Below are positions 7,671 to 16,963 of a DNA stretch of 64,000 bases, in pieces. The DNA comes from Bacteroidia bacterium. GTDB lineage: Bacteria > Bacteroidota > Bacteroidia > Cytophagales > Cyclobacteriaceae. The stretch covers positions 36,532 through 100,531 of the forward strand of contig JAUIAO010000014.1 of the NCBI GenBank assembly GCA_030425425.1, in the 5' to 3' direction. A model generated the notes under the pieces. That model had not been told where the DNA came from. It ran no database searches and saw nothing but the letters and a program-made list of their open reading frames with translations. The position numbers and the translations under genes are program-made. Every line of letters begins with the position of its first letter. The stretch's first letter is position 1.

Positions 7671-10115
7671 ATGAGAAAGATTTACACGCTTTTGATTATT
7701 GGCTTGACGCTCACAATTTCCGTTGCATATGGGCAATCCACAATTAGTGGAAAAATTGTAGATGCTAATTCGAGTGCTTCATTAGTGGGAGCCACAGCCA
7801 TGATCGAAGGGACTACAAAAGGTTCTACTGCCGGAATGGATGGTTCCTTTCAGATCAACAATGTTGAAGATGGTACTTATACCATCAACTTTGGCTACTT
7901 GGGATATGGAGAAAAAACTAAGACTGTGATTGTGTCAGGTTCGGATGTTGAGGTCGGAACCATCAGTCTGGAGGAATCTGTATTCGCATTTGATCAGGTA
8001 GTGGTATCTGGTACACGGCAGGCAGAGAAAATCACAGAAACGCCAGCCACCATCGAAATCATTTCCAGTAAAGACTTGGAAGAGTTGCCTTCATTTAATC
8101 CTGGAGAATTGCTTTCGCGCATGAAAGGAGTAGATTTCATTCGTGCTGGAGTAGTGGGTACAGGAATCAATATTCGCGGTTTCAATAGCAATTTCAATTC
8201 GAAAAACCTGCAGGTGAATGATGGAAGATTTGCCACGCTCATTGCTACCGGTCTGCCGATGGGCCCATTGACCACTCAGGTTAAAGAAGATATTGAGAGA
8301 GTGGAAGTAATCCTTGGGCCAAATGCTGCTCTTTACGGACCTAATGCTCACAATGGACTGGTTCATACGATCACGAAAGATCCCAGATCATCTGAAGGAA
8401 CTACACTTGCTGTTGGTGTAGGGAATCAGAGTATGTTGACAGCACGAGCCAGGCACGCGCAGGTCATAAATGATAAGCTTTCGTTCAAAGTAACCGGTGA
8501 ATACACTCGTGCGGAGGAATTTGAATTTGCAGATTCGGTTTATATAGATCGTGATGGAGACGGAGTGAAAGAGGGCTATGAAGAATACAAGCTAGATAAT
8601 GACATTGAATTCCTCAGAGGAGAAGCAGCACTTTACTACAGTGTGACTCCTGAATCTGATTTGATTCTGAGTTGGGGTGGAAGTAATAGTACATATCTGT
8701 CTCCAACTAACGTAGGTCGAAATCAGATCAAGGATTGGAGAATCAACCAGTTTCACTTGAGGTATACTTCAAACAAACTCTTTGCGCAGGTTTATCATAC
8801 CATGAGCAAGACAGAAGACACCTATGCAATAGATCAGCGAACGAAGAATTATTGGGCAGCGATAGATGGAGGAGCTTCTGAAGCTGCCGCTGAGGAAAGT
8901 TCATTAGGAAATGGTGCCACATTCGCTGATGATTCTAAAAGATGGAATGCAGAAGTACAGTATCATGATGAGTTTGGGAAAGCTAAAGTGGTGGTTGGGT
9001 CACAGTGGCAGAGAGACAATGCCAATAGCAACGGAACCTATTTATTAGATAATAATGGAAATGATCCGATCATCATTAATCAAATTGGCGTGTACGGGCA
9101 GGTTGATTATCAATTCACTGACTTATTCAAAGCTGTTGTAGCTTTCAGAGGGGACAATCATGAAGTGTATGGATTTAATTTCATTCCGAAAGGAGGCCTT
9201 GTTTACACTGTAGGAGATGGAGCCATTAGATTGACTTATGGACAAGGCGTGGCTGCACCAACAATTTTGAATATGTATGGCAATCTATTCGCAGGGCTGA
9301 TTCTCGGTAATGCTGAAGGGTTTACATTGAATGATGGTAGCACAGTAGAAAAGCAAAAGGTGGAGAAAATCCAAACGATAGAGGTGGGGTATAAAGGTGA
9401 GATAGTAGAAAACAAACTCTTCCTGGATGCGAATGCTTATTATAATATTTCCAAAGATTTCCTATCACCAGTTACGGTGGTTGGAGTAGCCACCCAAAGA
9501 GGTGATGAGCCAATTGCTGATGTGCAATCGGGCTTTGCTGCCTATGGAGGATTGGTAGCTACTTATGTGAATTTTGGTAAGGTGGATACTTACGGATTTG
9601 ACATTGGTACTAATTATTACTTCAGTGATAAAGTAAGCTGGTCGTTCAATTATTCCTATTTTGACTATAGCTACGATGAAAATGATCTCGAAGAAAATGA
9701 CTTTAATGGAGATGGAGTGGTGAATAAATTAGATGTGTTGGTGAATGCTCCGAAACATAAATTCGGAACAGGACTCTACTTTAGAGGAGATAAATTGTTT
9801 GCCAATACCTATGTAAGGTGGGTACAGGAATATGATTACTTCTCTAGCTATCAGATAGCAGCCAAAACACAAAACCTCAGCTGGAGAGGAACACCAGTGG
9901 TAGAAGATGCCAGGAGTACCGATGCTTGGAACTATGGTCCTCTTGGTGGTTTTGTGAATGTAGATATTGGGTTAGGTTATAAGATCACAGGTGTTTTCAC
10001 CTTATCAGGCCAGGTAACCAATCTATTCGATGCGAAATTCAGAGAATTTACTGCAGCTCCATTTACAGGACGATTGTTTTCTGTGGAGCTGAAAGCAAAG
10101 ATTCCTGCGAAATAA
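7671..10115 (+). CDS. TonB-dependent outer-membrane receptor
   Basis: An 814-residue outer-membrane receptor. It has a signal peptide (about residues 1-22, ending AYGQS) and then a carboxypeptidase-regulatory-like domain (about 23-110, STISGKIVDAN...DGSFQINNVEDGTYTINFGYLGY). A plug domain follows (about 120-240, GVDFIRAGVVGTGINIRGF and VEVILGPNAALYGPNAHNGLVHTITKD), and then a beta-barrel ending in an aromatic-rich strand (FTGRLFSVELKAKIP). Such receptors import large or scarce nutrients using TonB energy. There is no SusD-like lipoprotein next to it, so it is not a typical polysaccharide-utilisation pair, and the ligand is unknown. A good terminator follows at 10141. Confidence 0.9.
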   Translation: MRKIYTLLIIGLTLTISVAYGQSTISGKIVDANSSASLVGATAMIEGTTKGSTAGMDGSFQINNVEDGTYTINFGYLGYGEKTKTVIVSGSDVEVGTISLEESVFAFDQVVVSGTRQAEKITETPATIEIISSKDLEELPSFNPGELLSRMKGVDFIRAGVVGTGINIRGFNSNFNSKNLQVNDGRFATLIATGLPMGPLTTQVKEDIERVEVILGPNAALYGPNAHNGLVHTITKDPRSSEGTTLAVGVGNQSMLTARARHAQVINDKLSFKVTGEYTRAEEFEFADSVYIDRDGDGVKEGYEEYKLDNDIEFLRGEAALYYSVTPESDLILSWGGSNSTYLSPTNVGRNQIKDWRINQFHLRYTSNKLFAQVYHTMSKTEDTYAIDQRTKNYWAAIDGGASEAAAEESSLGNGATFADDSKRWNAEVQYHDEFGKAKVVVGSQWQRDNANSNGTYLLDNNGNDPIIINQIGVYGQVDYQFTDLFKAVVAFRGDNHEVYGFNFIPKGGLVYTVGDGAIRLTYGQGVAAPTILNMYGNLFAGLILGNAEGFTLNDGSTVEKQKVEKIQTIEVGYKGEIVENKLFLDANAYYNISKDFLSPVTVVGVATQRGDEPIADVQSGFAAYGGLVATYVNFGKVDTYGFDIGTNYYFSDKVSWSFNYSYFDYSYDENDLEENDFNGDGVVNKLDVLVNAPKHKFGTGLYFRGDKLFANTYVRWVQEYDYFSSYQIAAKTQNLSWRGTPVVEDARSTDAWNYGPLGGFVNVDIGLGYKITGVFTLSGQVTNLFDAKFREFTAAPFTGRLFSVELKAKIPAK

Positions 10116-10140
10116 AATTCTTCATGTTTTGTACTATTGG

Positions 10141-10170
10141 AAAGACTGCTGTAACAGGCAGTCTTTTTTT
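10141..10170 (+). terminator. Rho-independent terminator after TonB receptor
   Basis: A 9-bp stem AAAGACTGC/GCAGTCTTT with an 8-nt loop, followed by a run of T, lies 26 bp after the receptor stop. It separates the receptor from the PadR operon. Confidence 0.85.
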
Positions 10171-10197
10171 ATGTATCGATTTGTATCACTAATAATT

Positions 10198-10216
10198 ACT
10201 ACAATTAAGGTAAAAA
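10198..10216 (+). repeat. 19-bp direct repeat, copy 1 (candidate PadR operator)
   Basis: The sequence ACTACAWTTAAGGTAAAWA occurs here and again at 10252-10270, matching at 17 of 19 positions with a 54-bp period. The two copies bracket the promoter-like box at 10230-10237 upstream of a PadR regulator, which makes them candidate autoregulatory operators. Confidence 0.5.
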
Positions 10217-10229
10217 TATGAAACCCTTT

Positions 10230-10237
10230 TATTTTTG
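10230..10237 (+). promoter_or_regulatory. Candidate Bacteroidota -7 promoter box
   Basis: TATTTTTG matches the TAnnTTTG -7 consensus known for the primary sigma factor of this phylum. It lies 34 bp before the PadR start codon. A clear upstream TTTG (-33) box is not seen. Confidence 0.45.
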
Positions 10238-10251
10238 TTTCGTGTATAAAA

Positions 10252-10270
10252 ACTACATTTAAGGTAAATA
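10252..10270 (+). repeat. 19-bp direct repeat, copy 2 (candidate PadR operator)
   Basis: Second copy of the ACTACAWTTAAGGTAAAWA element, ending one base before the ATG of the PadR gene, where a bound repressor would block transcription or initiation. Confidence 0.5.
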
Positions 10271-10271
10271 C

Positions 10272-10607
10272 TTGAAAATGGGGAAACATCAACTCGGTGA
10301 ATTTGAAGAAGTAGTCATGCTGACAGTGGCGATTTTACATGGAGATGCTTATGGTTTTTCGATCATTGCAGAAATCGAAAACCGGCTCAACCGTAGTGTA
10401 AGTATCGGATCTGTACAGACTGTTTTGCAGCGACTGGAAAAGAAAGGTTATCTAGAGTCTCACCTTGGCGAAGCTACTGCTGTGAGAGGGGGAAAAAGAA
10501 AACGCTATTTCAAAGTTACTAATCTGGGGAAAAGCGTACTGGAAGAAACCAAGGATCAAAGAATGAGTCTCTGGTCAGCCATACCAAAAGTAGCCTGGGA
10601 TGAATAA
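10272..10607 (+). CDS. PadR-family transcriptional regulator
   Basis: A 111-residue winged-helix protein with the PadR core: EEVVMLTVAILHGDAYGFSIIAEIENRL in the N-terminal helices, GSVQTVLQRLEKKGYLESHL in the recognition helix and wing, and RKRYFKVTNLGKSVLEE at the end. PadR proteins are usually ligand-relieved repressors of neighbouring transport genes. The next gene, an FtsX-like permease, overlaps its end by 8 bp, so the two are transcribed and probably translated together. The 19-bp direct repeats just upstream suggest autoregulation. I chose ATG 10272, which gives the usual short N-terminus. Confidence 0.88.
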   Translation: MKMGKHQLGEFEEVVMLTVAILHGDAYGFSIIAEIENRLNRSVSIGSVQTVLQRLEKKGYLESHLGEATAVRGGKRKRYFKVTNLGKSVLEETKDQRMSLWSAIPKVAWDE

Positions 10608-13257
10608 TCAACCCCCCAAATGGCCTTTACGATTCTTTCGGTGGTTCTGTGATCCTACATTGGTGGAGGATATTGAAGGGGACTTGCTCGAACGATTTGA
10701 ACAAAATAAATCACAAAATAAGCGAGCCACCTGGCTCATGATAATTGAGGTAATAAGGCTATTCCGCCCGGGAATCATTCGCTCAATGGAAGGCTATCAA
10801 CATCTGAATAACTACGGCATGATCAAAAATTATTTAACTACATCTTTCAGGTTTATCAAAAGAGAAAAAACCTATTCGCTCATGAATATCAGTGGACTTG
10901 CTCTCGGGATTGCCTGTGCACTAATTCTCTTCAAAATCATTGATCATCAGCTGAGTTTTGATAAGCATCATGACCATTATGCCAATCTCTATCGGGTGAA
11001 TAACGAAGATGTGACCACAGAAGGAAAGCGGCTTTGGAGAGGTCAGACGCATCCTCTGGCGAGAGCTTTGAGAAGTGAATTTCCACAGATCAATGCAGCG
11101 ATGACTTTCTATAATAAAGAAGGGTTGATTGGGATTCCCAATAAAAATGGGGCAGTCAAAAGATATCAGGAACAGAGTGGGATTGCATTTGTAGAACCTG
11201 AATTTTTAGACATATTTACTATGCACTTTTTGGAGGGTGATCCGCATTCTGCCCTTGATCAGCCCGGAAAAGTCATCCTAACACACAGTAAAGCAAACAA
11301 ATATTTTGATCTTACGAAAGATCGACTGCATGAAGCAATCAGCCAGCCGATTACTCTTGAGAATGAGAGGACAGTATATGTATCGGCCATCATTGAGGAT
11401 TGGCCGGTAACCACAGATTTTCCTTTTGAGGTGATCTTCCACTATGATGATCAGGATGCAGTAAACCCGTGGTATTATGGGGGAAAGAGCTGGGAAGAAT
11501 ACAATAGCGCTACCAACTGCTATGTGAAGTTGGGGCAGACTGACCCGCAAGATTTTGAAGAACAACTTTCGATGGTAGTTGATAAATATTTGCCTGAACA
11601 TACTGCCCAAAAGAGAACGTATCGCCTGCAGCCTCTTGCTGATTTGCACTACAGTGAGCAGATCCGTCGTACTTATGCAGGGCTCACCAAGACTAAAAAC
11701 GAGCTGACCATAATCGGCTTGATAGGAGTTTTCCTGATAGTCACAGCATGTATCAACTTCATCAATTTGTCCACGGCACAAGCAGTAAAACGCGCCAAAG
11801 AAGTAGGGGTGCGAAAAACGATGGGCAGTAGCAAATGGCAACTGGTCACTCAGTTCTTGACAGAGACGGCATTGATTACTTTTTTTGCTGCTATTTTGGG
11901 ATTGGGGCTGGCATGGATTGGTGAAGCGCCGATTGAAACGATTTTCCAGCATGAGGTGAATGTCGATCTTTTTTCAGATCTGAATACTTTCTATTTTTTA
12001 GGCCTGTTGATTTTTACTATCACCATTTTGGCGGGGTTTTATCCATCCGTGGTTTTGGCAAGAATGAATCCAGTCTCAGCAGTAAAACACACATTGAGCA
12101 CCCGACAATCTTCTGGCTTGTTTTCATTGCGCCGAGCATTGGTTGTTTTTCAGTTTACCATTTCTCAAGTATTGATTATCGGCATTTTGATCTTAAATGC
12201 GCAGATGAGTTATTTTCAAAACAAAGACCTGGGCTTCAATGATGACTCCATCATCACCCTCACCTTACCTAATAATGACTCTACGAATTTGCAAGTGCTG
12301 AAAAATGAACTATTGGCCCATTCATCCATTTCAAAAGTGAGTTTTGGTACAGCGGGGCCAATGTCTTCATGGAAGAGTACCAATCCGATTTTTCATGAAA
12401 ACATTGATGGAGATGATGTGTTTGCCAATCTGAAAAATGTGGATGGAGATTATTTTGATTTATATGAGATGGATTTGATTGCTGGTGAAGGTTTCAATAA
12501 TTCATCACCACGAAATCATGCAGTGGTCAATAGAAAACTCACGGAAGTTTTAGGATTTACTGATCCGGCTGATGCCGTTGGGGAAACCATACAATATGGT
12601 AGGGGAGGATTGAAAGTGCAGATCGTGGGAGTGGTGGAGGATTTTCATGCCAGCTCACTGCACAGCGCTTTAGACAATGTGATTTTTGCACACTATTCAT
12701 GGAATATTTTTCAGGCAGCTATCAAAGTCAATAATGGAGATAGGACTTATGAAAATCTTCAGCATACCCTGAGAGTAATCGAAAATGCCTGGATGGAGCA
12801 GTATCCAGAACATGTCTTTGATTTTCGGTTTTATGATGAGGAGCTGGGGAAATTCTATCAGCTCGAAGAAAGTGTAGCGAAGATCACAAGAATATTTGTG
12901 GTCATAGCAGTGTTAATTGGTGCATTAGGGTTGTATGGTTTGGTCGCTTTTATGGCCAATCAAAAAACTAAGGAAATCGGGATTCGGAAAGTGATGGGTG
13001 CCACCACCTGGAATATCTGGAATATCTTTTCCCGAGAGCTGTTGATCTTATTGTCCATAGCATTTGTGATAGCAGCGCCATTGGCTTATTACGTCATGAA
13101 CAGCTGGCTCAATTATTATGCGTACCGTATTGCTATCGGCCCACTGGTGTTCGTGATAGCCGTGGCTACTAGCTTGCTGATAGCTCTGGTTACTGTAGGG
13201 TATAGGTCATTGGCAGTCGCTCAGGCAAACCCAATATTATCATTGAGAGACGAATAG
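10600..13257 (+). CDS. ABC transporter permease with permease prefix domain (FtsX/MacB-like)
   Basis: An 885-residue inner-membrane permease. The first about 65 residues (PPKWPLRFFRWFCDPTLVEDIEGDLLERF) match the permease prefix domain found in PadR-linked permeases of this phylum. Next come a first TM helix near residue 100, a MacB-like periplasmic domain, FtsX-like TM segments near 370-500, a second periplasmic domain, and a final FtsX-like block near 765-880. The motifs EVGVRKTMG and EIGIRKVMG are the repeated coupling motifs of duplicated FtsX domains. No ATPase gene lies beside it, so an ATPase must be encoded elsewhere or is not needed. It likely acts in efflux or envelope-stress mechanotransmission. 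It ends 7 bp from a convergent gene. Confidence 0.88.
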   Translation: MNNQPPKWPLRFFRWFCDPTLVEDIEGDLLERFEQNKSQNKRATWLMIIEVIRLFRPGIIRSMEGYQHLNNYGMIKNYLTTSFRFIKREKTYSLMNISGLALGIACALILFKIIDHQLSFDKHHDHYANLYRVNNEDVTTEGKRLWRGQTHPLARALRSEFPQINAAMTFYNKEGLIGIPNKNGAVKRYQEQSGIAFVEPEFLDIFTMHFLEGDPHSALDQPGKVILTHSKANKYFDLTKDRLHEAISQPITLENERTVYVSAIIEDWPVTTDFPFEVIFHYDDQDAVNPWYYGGKSWEEYNSATNCYVKLGQTDPQDFEEQLSMVVDKYLPEHTAQKRTYRLQPLADLHYSEQIRRTYAGLTKTKNELTIIGLIGVFLIVTACINFINLSTAQAVKRAKEVGVRKTMGSSKWQLVTQFLTETALITFFAAILGLGLAWIGEAPIETIFQHEVNVDLFSDLNTFYFLGLLIFTITILAGFYPSVVLARMNPVSAVKHTLSTRQSSGLFSLRRALVVFQFTISQVLIIGILILNAQMSYFQNKDLGFNDDSIITLTLPNNDSTNLQVLKNELLAHSSISKVSFGTAGPMSSWKSTNPIFHENIDGDDVFANLKNVDGDYFDLYEMDLIAGEGFNNSSPRNHAVVNRKLTEVLGFTDPADAVGETIQYGRGGLKVQIVGVVEDFHASSLHSALDNVIFAHYSWNIFQAAIKVNNGDRTYENLQHTLRVIENAWMEQYPEHVFDFRFYDEELGKFYQLEESVAKITRIFVVIAVLIGALGLYGLVAFMANQKTKEIGIRKVMGATTWNIWNIFSRELLILLSIAFVIAAPLAYYVMNSWLNYYAYRIAIGPLVFVIAVATSLLIALVTVGYRSLAVAQANPILSLRDE

Positions 13258-13264
13258 AATGTGA

Positions 13265-14062
13265 TTAATGCTTCATGCCACTCATCTTTTTTACGATCGT
13301 ATCCACAGCCATTTTGGGATTGAAGCGATAAAGTAAATCGAGCATTCTGGAATCTTTACCTACTGTGGCTCTGAATTTATTCCTCTCAATGGCTGTAATG
13401 ATTTGTGCCGCGGCATCAGGAGCTGGCAGTGGTTTGAAAGATGATTTTTCAGTATCTGAAGCATCAGGTTGTTTAAGTCCCGAATTGCTCATGATGTTAG
13501 TGTCTACTGCGCCAGGGAAAATGACTGTTACACCCACATTTGTGTTTTTCAATTCAGAATAAAGTCCCTCCGTAAAAATTTTCACTGCGGCTTTTGATGC
13601 ACTGTAAATTGTTTGCCCTGGGAATGGAATGAATCCGCCCATGCTGGCAATATTGGCGATGTGCCCTTCTGGACGTTGTAATAATAGGGGTAAGAAGGTC
13701 TTGGTCATATTCACTGTGCCGTAAAAATTGACAGTCATTATTTTTTCAATGGTGTCAAATCCAAGATCATTGACATCCACAAACGGCTGGATAATCCCAG
13801 CATTGTTGATGCTGCCATCTACAGGACCTATTGTGCTCGAAATCTGATCGGGTAAGTTTTTTACGCTTTCTCTGTTGGAGATGTCGATAACGTGCTTTGA
13901 AACTTGGGAGGAATCTACAAGTGACTCAGTTTCTTCCAGAGCAGACTCATGGATATCAACCATAGCTACTTTAGCCCCTTGATTGACTAATTGTTTTACC
14001 AGTTCCCGTCCAATACCACTGCCTGCACCCGTTACTAGGAAAGAATGATTGCTGATTTGCAT
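13265..14062 (-). CDS. Short-chain dehydrogenase/reductase
   Basis: A 265-residue classical SDR on the - strand. It has TGAGSGIG at residues 11-18 for nucleotide binding, NNAG at 86-89, catalytic Ser140 (NIASMGGF) and Tyr153/Lys157 in YSASK. The C-terminal tail, with predicted basic and hydrophobic residues (RMLDLLYRFNPKMAVDTIVKKM), resembles SDRs of the acetoin or retinol dehydrogenase-like type that associate with membranes. The substrate is not predictable. It is transcribed alone, converging on the permease gene. Codon use and composition resemble the neighbours, so I see no sign of transfer. Confidence 0.85.
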   Translation of the reverse strand: MQISNHSFLVTGAGSGIGRELVKQLVNQGAKVAMVDIHESALEETESLVDSSQVSKHVIDISNRESVKNLPDQISSTIGPVDGSINNAGIIQPFVDVNDLGFDTIEKIMTVNFYGTVNMTKTFLPLLLQRPEGHIANIASMGGFIPFPGQTIYSASKAAVKIFTEGLYSELKNTNVGVTVIFPGAVDTNIMSNSGLKQPDASDTEKSSFKPLPAPDAAAQIITAIERNKFRATVGKDSRMLDLLYRFNPKMAVDTIVKKMSGMKH

Positions 14063-14209
14063 GATTTATTGAGGTTTTCCACTTGAAGTTACAAGTTTGA
14101 ATTGCTATGAAAAACCATTTTTCCTTATTTCAACTGCGTATTGAAAGATTTGGAAATCATAATCATCTCAACTTGAGAAGTCGTTTTTTAACCTTAGTAC
14201 ATCATTTTG

Positions 14210-15316
14210 TTATTTATTCTCTGAAGTCAGTCGTTTGATTAAATCCACTTCTTCCTGCTTATAAGGAGTGCCGTCTTTTCGAAAAATTTCATGAAACCAA
14301 AGCTCCGGCTCTGAACCGTCTGGAATAGGTTCATCCCAAGCATATTTAGTATTGGATTTTCCAGCCACCAGACCCCAGTTGATTGCGCCAATGTTTTGTG
14401 CTTTTAAGATCGGCATGATATTGCTGAAAAGACTGTTGTTTCTACGCGCCATATATTCTGTGCATATCATTGGACGGTTGTGCTTAGATAGTGTGTCAAT
14501 CATTTCCTGATGATTCACTTCATCGTTGTAATTGTGATAGGTAATGATGTCCGAGTTTTCGAGTTGGAATTTGTTCAGGTCAGTAAGGTGGTAATTCCAT
14601 ACCCCAGCAGAGATCGGTTGACTCGGGTTTACTTCTCGTGCCCATTTGAAGACATTTTGTAATAGCGGCATGGATCTATTCCCATAACCGGAATTTCCAG
14701 GCTCATTGTATAGATCCCATAAGATAATCCTGTCGTCTTTTTCGAATGTTTTTAAGATGTCTTTGACATAAGTTTCTAAAACAAGAGTGAGGTTGGTTTC
14801 TGTGAAAAGTAAATCTCCCGGATCTCTGACCCAACCTGAATTATGCACACCTGGCCTTGGATCTGGTTGCTTACCGGCATTATAGGTGGGGTTCCAGCAA
14901 TCATCAAAAAAGACAAAAATCGTTGATATATGGTGCTTATCAGCTATCGAGAGATATTCCTTCATTCTCGATTTGAATCCTTCTTTGTCAATTTCCCACG
15001 CTACATGATGCAGGTAAACCCGCATACAGTTCAGGCCAATGTCCTCCGCCCATTCTAGTTCGCGATTGATGGTAGTTGGATCAAAAGTTTCAGCTTGCCA
15101 AAACTCCAATTGATTGATGGCTGTACTTGGGTTGAAATTAGCTCCTCTGAGCCATGGTTGTGTTTCAGCCCAATCTTGAGCCTGTTTCTGTGTCCACTTT
15201 GACGCTTTTTGTGACTGGAGTTTGGATTTTTGCTTATTTGTCTGTGCGCAAGAAAGAGTTATAAAATAAATCGTAAATAATAGCAGACTTAAAATGCTTG
15301 GTTTATAGGAATTCAT
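14210..15316 (-). CDS. Glycoside hydrolase family 5-like lipoprotein
   Basis: A 368-residue lipoprotein: a hydrophobic leader ends in the lipobox LSC with Cys23, so the protein is membrane anchored, possibly surface exposed. The rest reads as a clan GH-A TIM barrel. The acid/base is Glu205 in DLYNEP and the nucleophile is Glu287 in ICTEYMAR, with NCMRVYLHH near residue 100 and AINWGLVAGK near 315. Such proteins are often annotated as 1,4-beta-xylanase or cellulase-like; the real glycan is unknown. It is 26 bp downstream of the amidohydrolase gene on the same strand, so they may be co-transcribed. No SusCD pair or other glycan genes are nearby. Confidence 0.8.
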   Translation of the reverse strand: MNSYKPSILSLLLFTIYFITLSCAQTNKQKSKLQSQKASKWTQKQAQDWAETQPWLRGANFNPSTAINQLEFWQAETFDPTTINRELEWAEDIGLNCMRVYLHHVAWEIDKEGFKSRMKEYLSIADKHHISTIFVFFDDCWNPTYNAGKQPDPRPGVHNSGWVRDPGDLLFTETNLTLVLETYVKDILKTFEKDDRIILWDLYNEPGNSGYGNRSMPLLQNVFKWAREVNPSQPISAGVWNYHLTDLNKFQLENSDIITYHNYNDEVNHQEMIDTLSKHNRPMICTEYMARRNNSLFSNIMPILKAQNIGAINWGLVAGKSNTKYAWDEPIPDGSEPELWFHEIFRKDGTPYKQEEVDLIKRLTSENK

Positions 15317-15342
15317 GAGTTGTAAAGGGTGCTTGATGAAAG

Positions 15343-16773
15343 TTACTTACTTAATAAATATTCTACATATCTCAGACCTGATGCCAAAAGGTTGTTTCTG
15401 TTTTTAGCCTGATCAATGAAAGTGTCTAAGGTTTCTTCGTCGATTGACCTACCTTTTACCATGACTAGAGAAGGAGTTTTGAGTGTAGAAAGATCTTCCA
15501 GAGGGTTGTCATCAGTCAGTAGTAAATTGGCTGTTTTTCCTACTTCTATAGATCCAAAGTCATTGAGAAAGTCATGCACTTTCGAGGCATTGATTGTAGC
15601 TGTTTTTAGCGCTTCATAGTTGCTCATTCCGGCCTCTTTGTATAGCGCCAGCTCTTCATGAAGTGAGTATCCTGCTGGAGTGATGCCAATACCTGCATCA
15701 GTACCACAAACAATATCGGCTCCACTTTCATGGATTTTGCGTATGGCATACAATTGGAAGTTGTGTTGCTTTAGAATATAGGAAGAGATCGTTGAGTCGT
15801 TAGATTTTGTTCCTTGCCATCGATCAAACTGGGCTTTACTATCTGTCATTCTGATCAAAGGGTTCATGAAATCCAGCTGTTCATTATTCAATACATTATC
15901 CTCTTCCAGCAAGCGATAGATGTTGTAATATACCACCTGTGTTGGGCATAGTACAGTGCCTGGGTGACTGGAATATAGAGCTACTATAGAATCTAGCTTT
16001 ACAGAATCAAGTTGATAGTTTAGTCCTATCTGCACTATGTCTTCTGCATGTTCGATGGTTTTGATTTGAGGCGTGAAATGGTAACTGTAGCCTACTTCAT
16101 TGCTCGGATGTGCAGCGATTTCTAAATTTTGTTTTTCACACTCGTCTAGCACAGCATCATAGATTTCAGGAGTAAGTCCGTAGTAGGTTTTGATCAAGTC
16201 AAAGCCTTGCGCTTTGTAATCAGCAATTTTTGCACGCGCTTCTTCAGGAGTGAATAGCTGTAGATTGTCATCTCCAATAAATTTCGGGCCTGTCAGTTTT
16301 GGTCCGGATGTAAAAAACATCGGACTGATGATTTCTTCGTTGATGACTGCATCTTTCATCCGCAGATGCATTGGCTGCCCCCATAGATTACGAACAGTTG
16401 TCACTCCATTAGCGAGATACACGCCAAGTTCATATTTGTCCCAGAGATGTACATGCATATCTATAAGGCCAGGAGATAGGTATCTTCCTTTTCCATCTAA
16501 AATGGGGAGCTCTGGTTCATTGGGGATATTGCCAATTGCAATAATTTTTCCATCCTTGATGGTGACACCGGTATTGGTAATCACTGTGTCGGTAGTCATC
16601 GGGATCACATTTACATTGGTGATGACGTAACTTTTTTGGTCTCCATTTTCCAGTTTGGAGATTTTTAGAAAGGAGGTCTGCTGATTGTCTACAACCAATA
16701 TGATGATGCTCATAAGAATCAATAGCCCGATAAACGAAAGGATTAATAGAAGTAATTTTTTGAGGAATTTCAT
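15343..16773 (-). CDS. Amidohydrolase-family metal-dependent hydrolase
   Basis: A 476-residue enzyme with an N-terminal membrane anchor or signal (about residues 1-25) followed by an imidazolonepropionase/prolidase-like amidohydrolase domain. The first metal-binding motif is HVHLWD (PGLIDMHVHLW), further candidate ligands are in IAAHPSNEVG and IEHAEDI, and the late aspartate is in CGTDAGIG. GSIEVGKTANLLLTDDNPLED is the standard C-terminal composite-sandwich motif. It probably hydrolyses a C-N bond of a small molecule or peptide in the periplasm. An in-frame TTG start exists at 16797, but ATG 16773 gives a normal signal sequence and is preferred. Confidence 0.82.
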   Translation of the reverse strand: MKFLKKLLLLILSFIGLLILMSIIILVVDNQQTSFLKISKLENGDQKSYVITNVNVIPMTTDTVITNTGVTIKDGKIIAIGNIPNEPELPILDGKGRYLSPGLIDMHVHLWDKYELGVYLANGVTTVRNLWGQPMHLRMKDAVINEEIISPMFFTSGPKLTGPKFIGDDNLQLFTPEEARAKIADYKAQGFDLIKTYYGLTPEIYDAVLDECEKQNLEIAAHPSNEVGYSYHFTPQIKTIEHAEDIVQIGLNYQLDSVKLDSIVALYSSHPGTVLCPTQVVYYNIYRLLEEDNVLNNEQLDFMNPLIRMTDSKAQFDRWQGTKSNDSTISSYILKQHNFQLYAIRKIHESGADIVCGTDAGIGITPAGYSLHEELALYKEAGMSNYEALKTATINASKVHDFLNDFGSIEVGKTANLLLTDDNPLEDLSTLKTPSLVMVKGRSIDEETLDTFIDQAKNRNNLLASGLRYVEYLLSK

Positions 16774-16963
16774 GAGGTTAGGTTGTTTGAAAAGCAATTA
16801 GCGAAGGTTTACGCTTAAATGCAATGGAATGATTCACTATATAATTCTAAATAGGTTTAAAAGATATGGTTTATAAATGATCGGTGTGAATTGCAGGTTA
16901 ATGTTGTTTTTGTGTTAGATCAGTATTCGAACAAAAATCGAGTTTATGAAAAGGAATTCAGTT

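Noticed and set aside
11278..11952. 224-codon open frame antisense to the permease gene
   Set aside because: Long, but inside the FtsX-like permease gene; the reading is Cys/Arg/Ser-rich and not protein-like.
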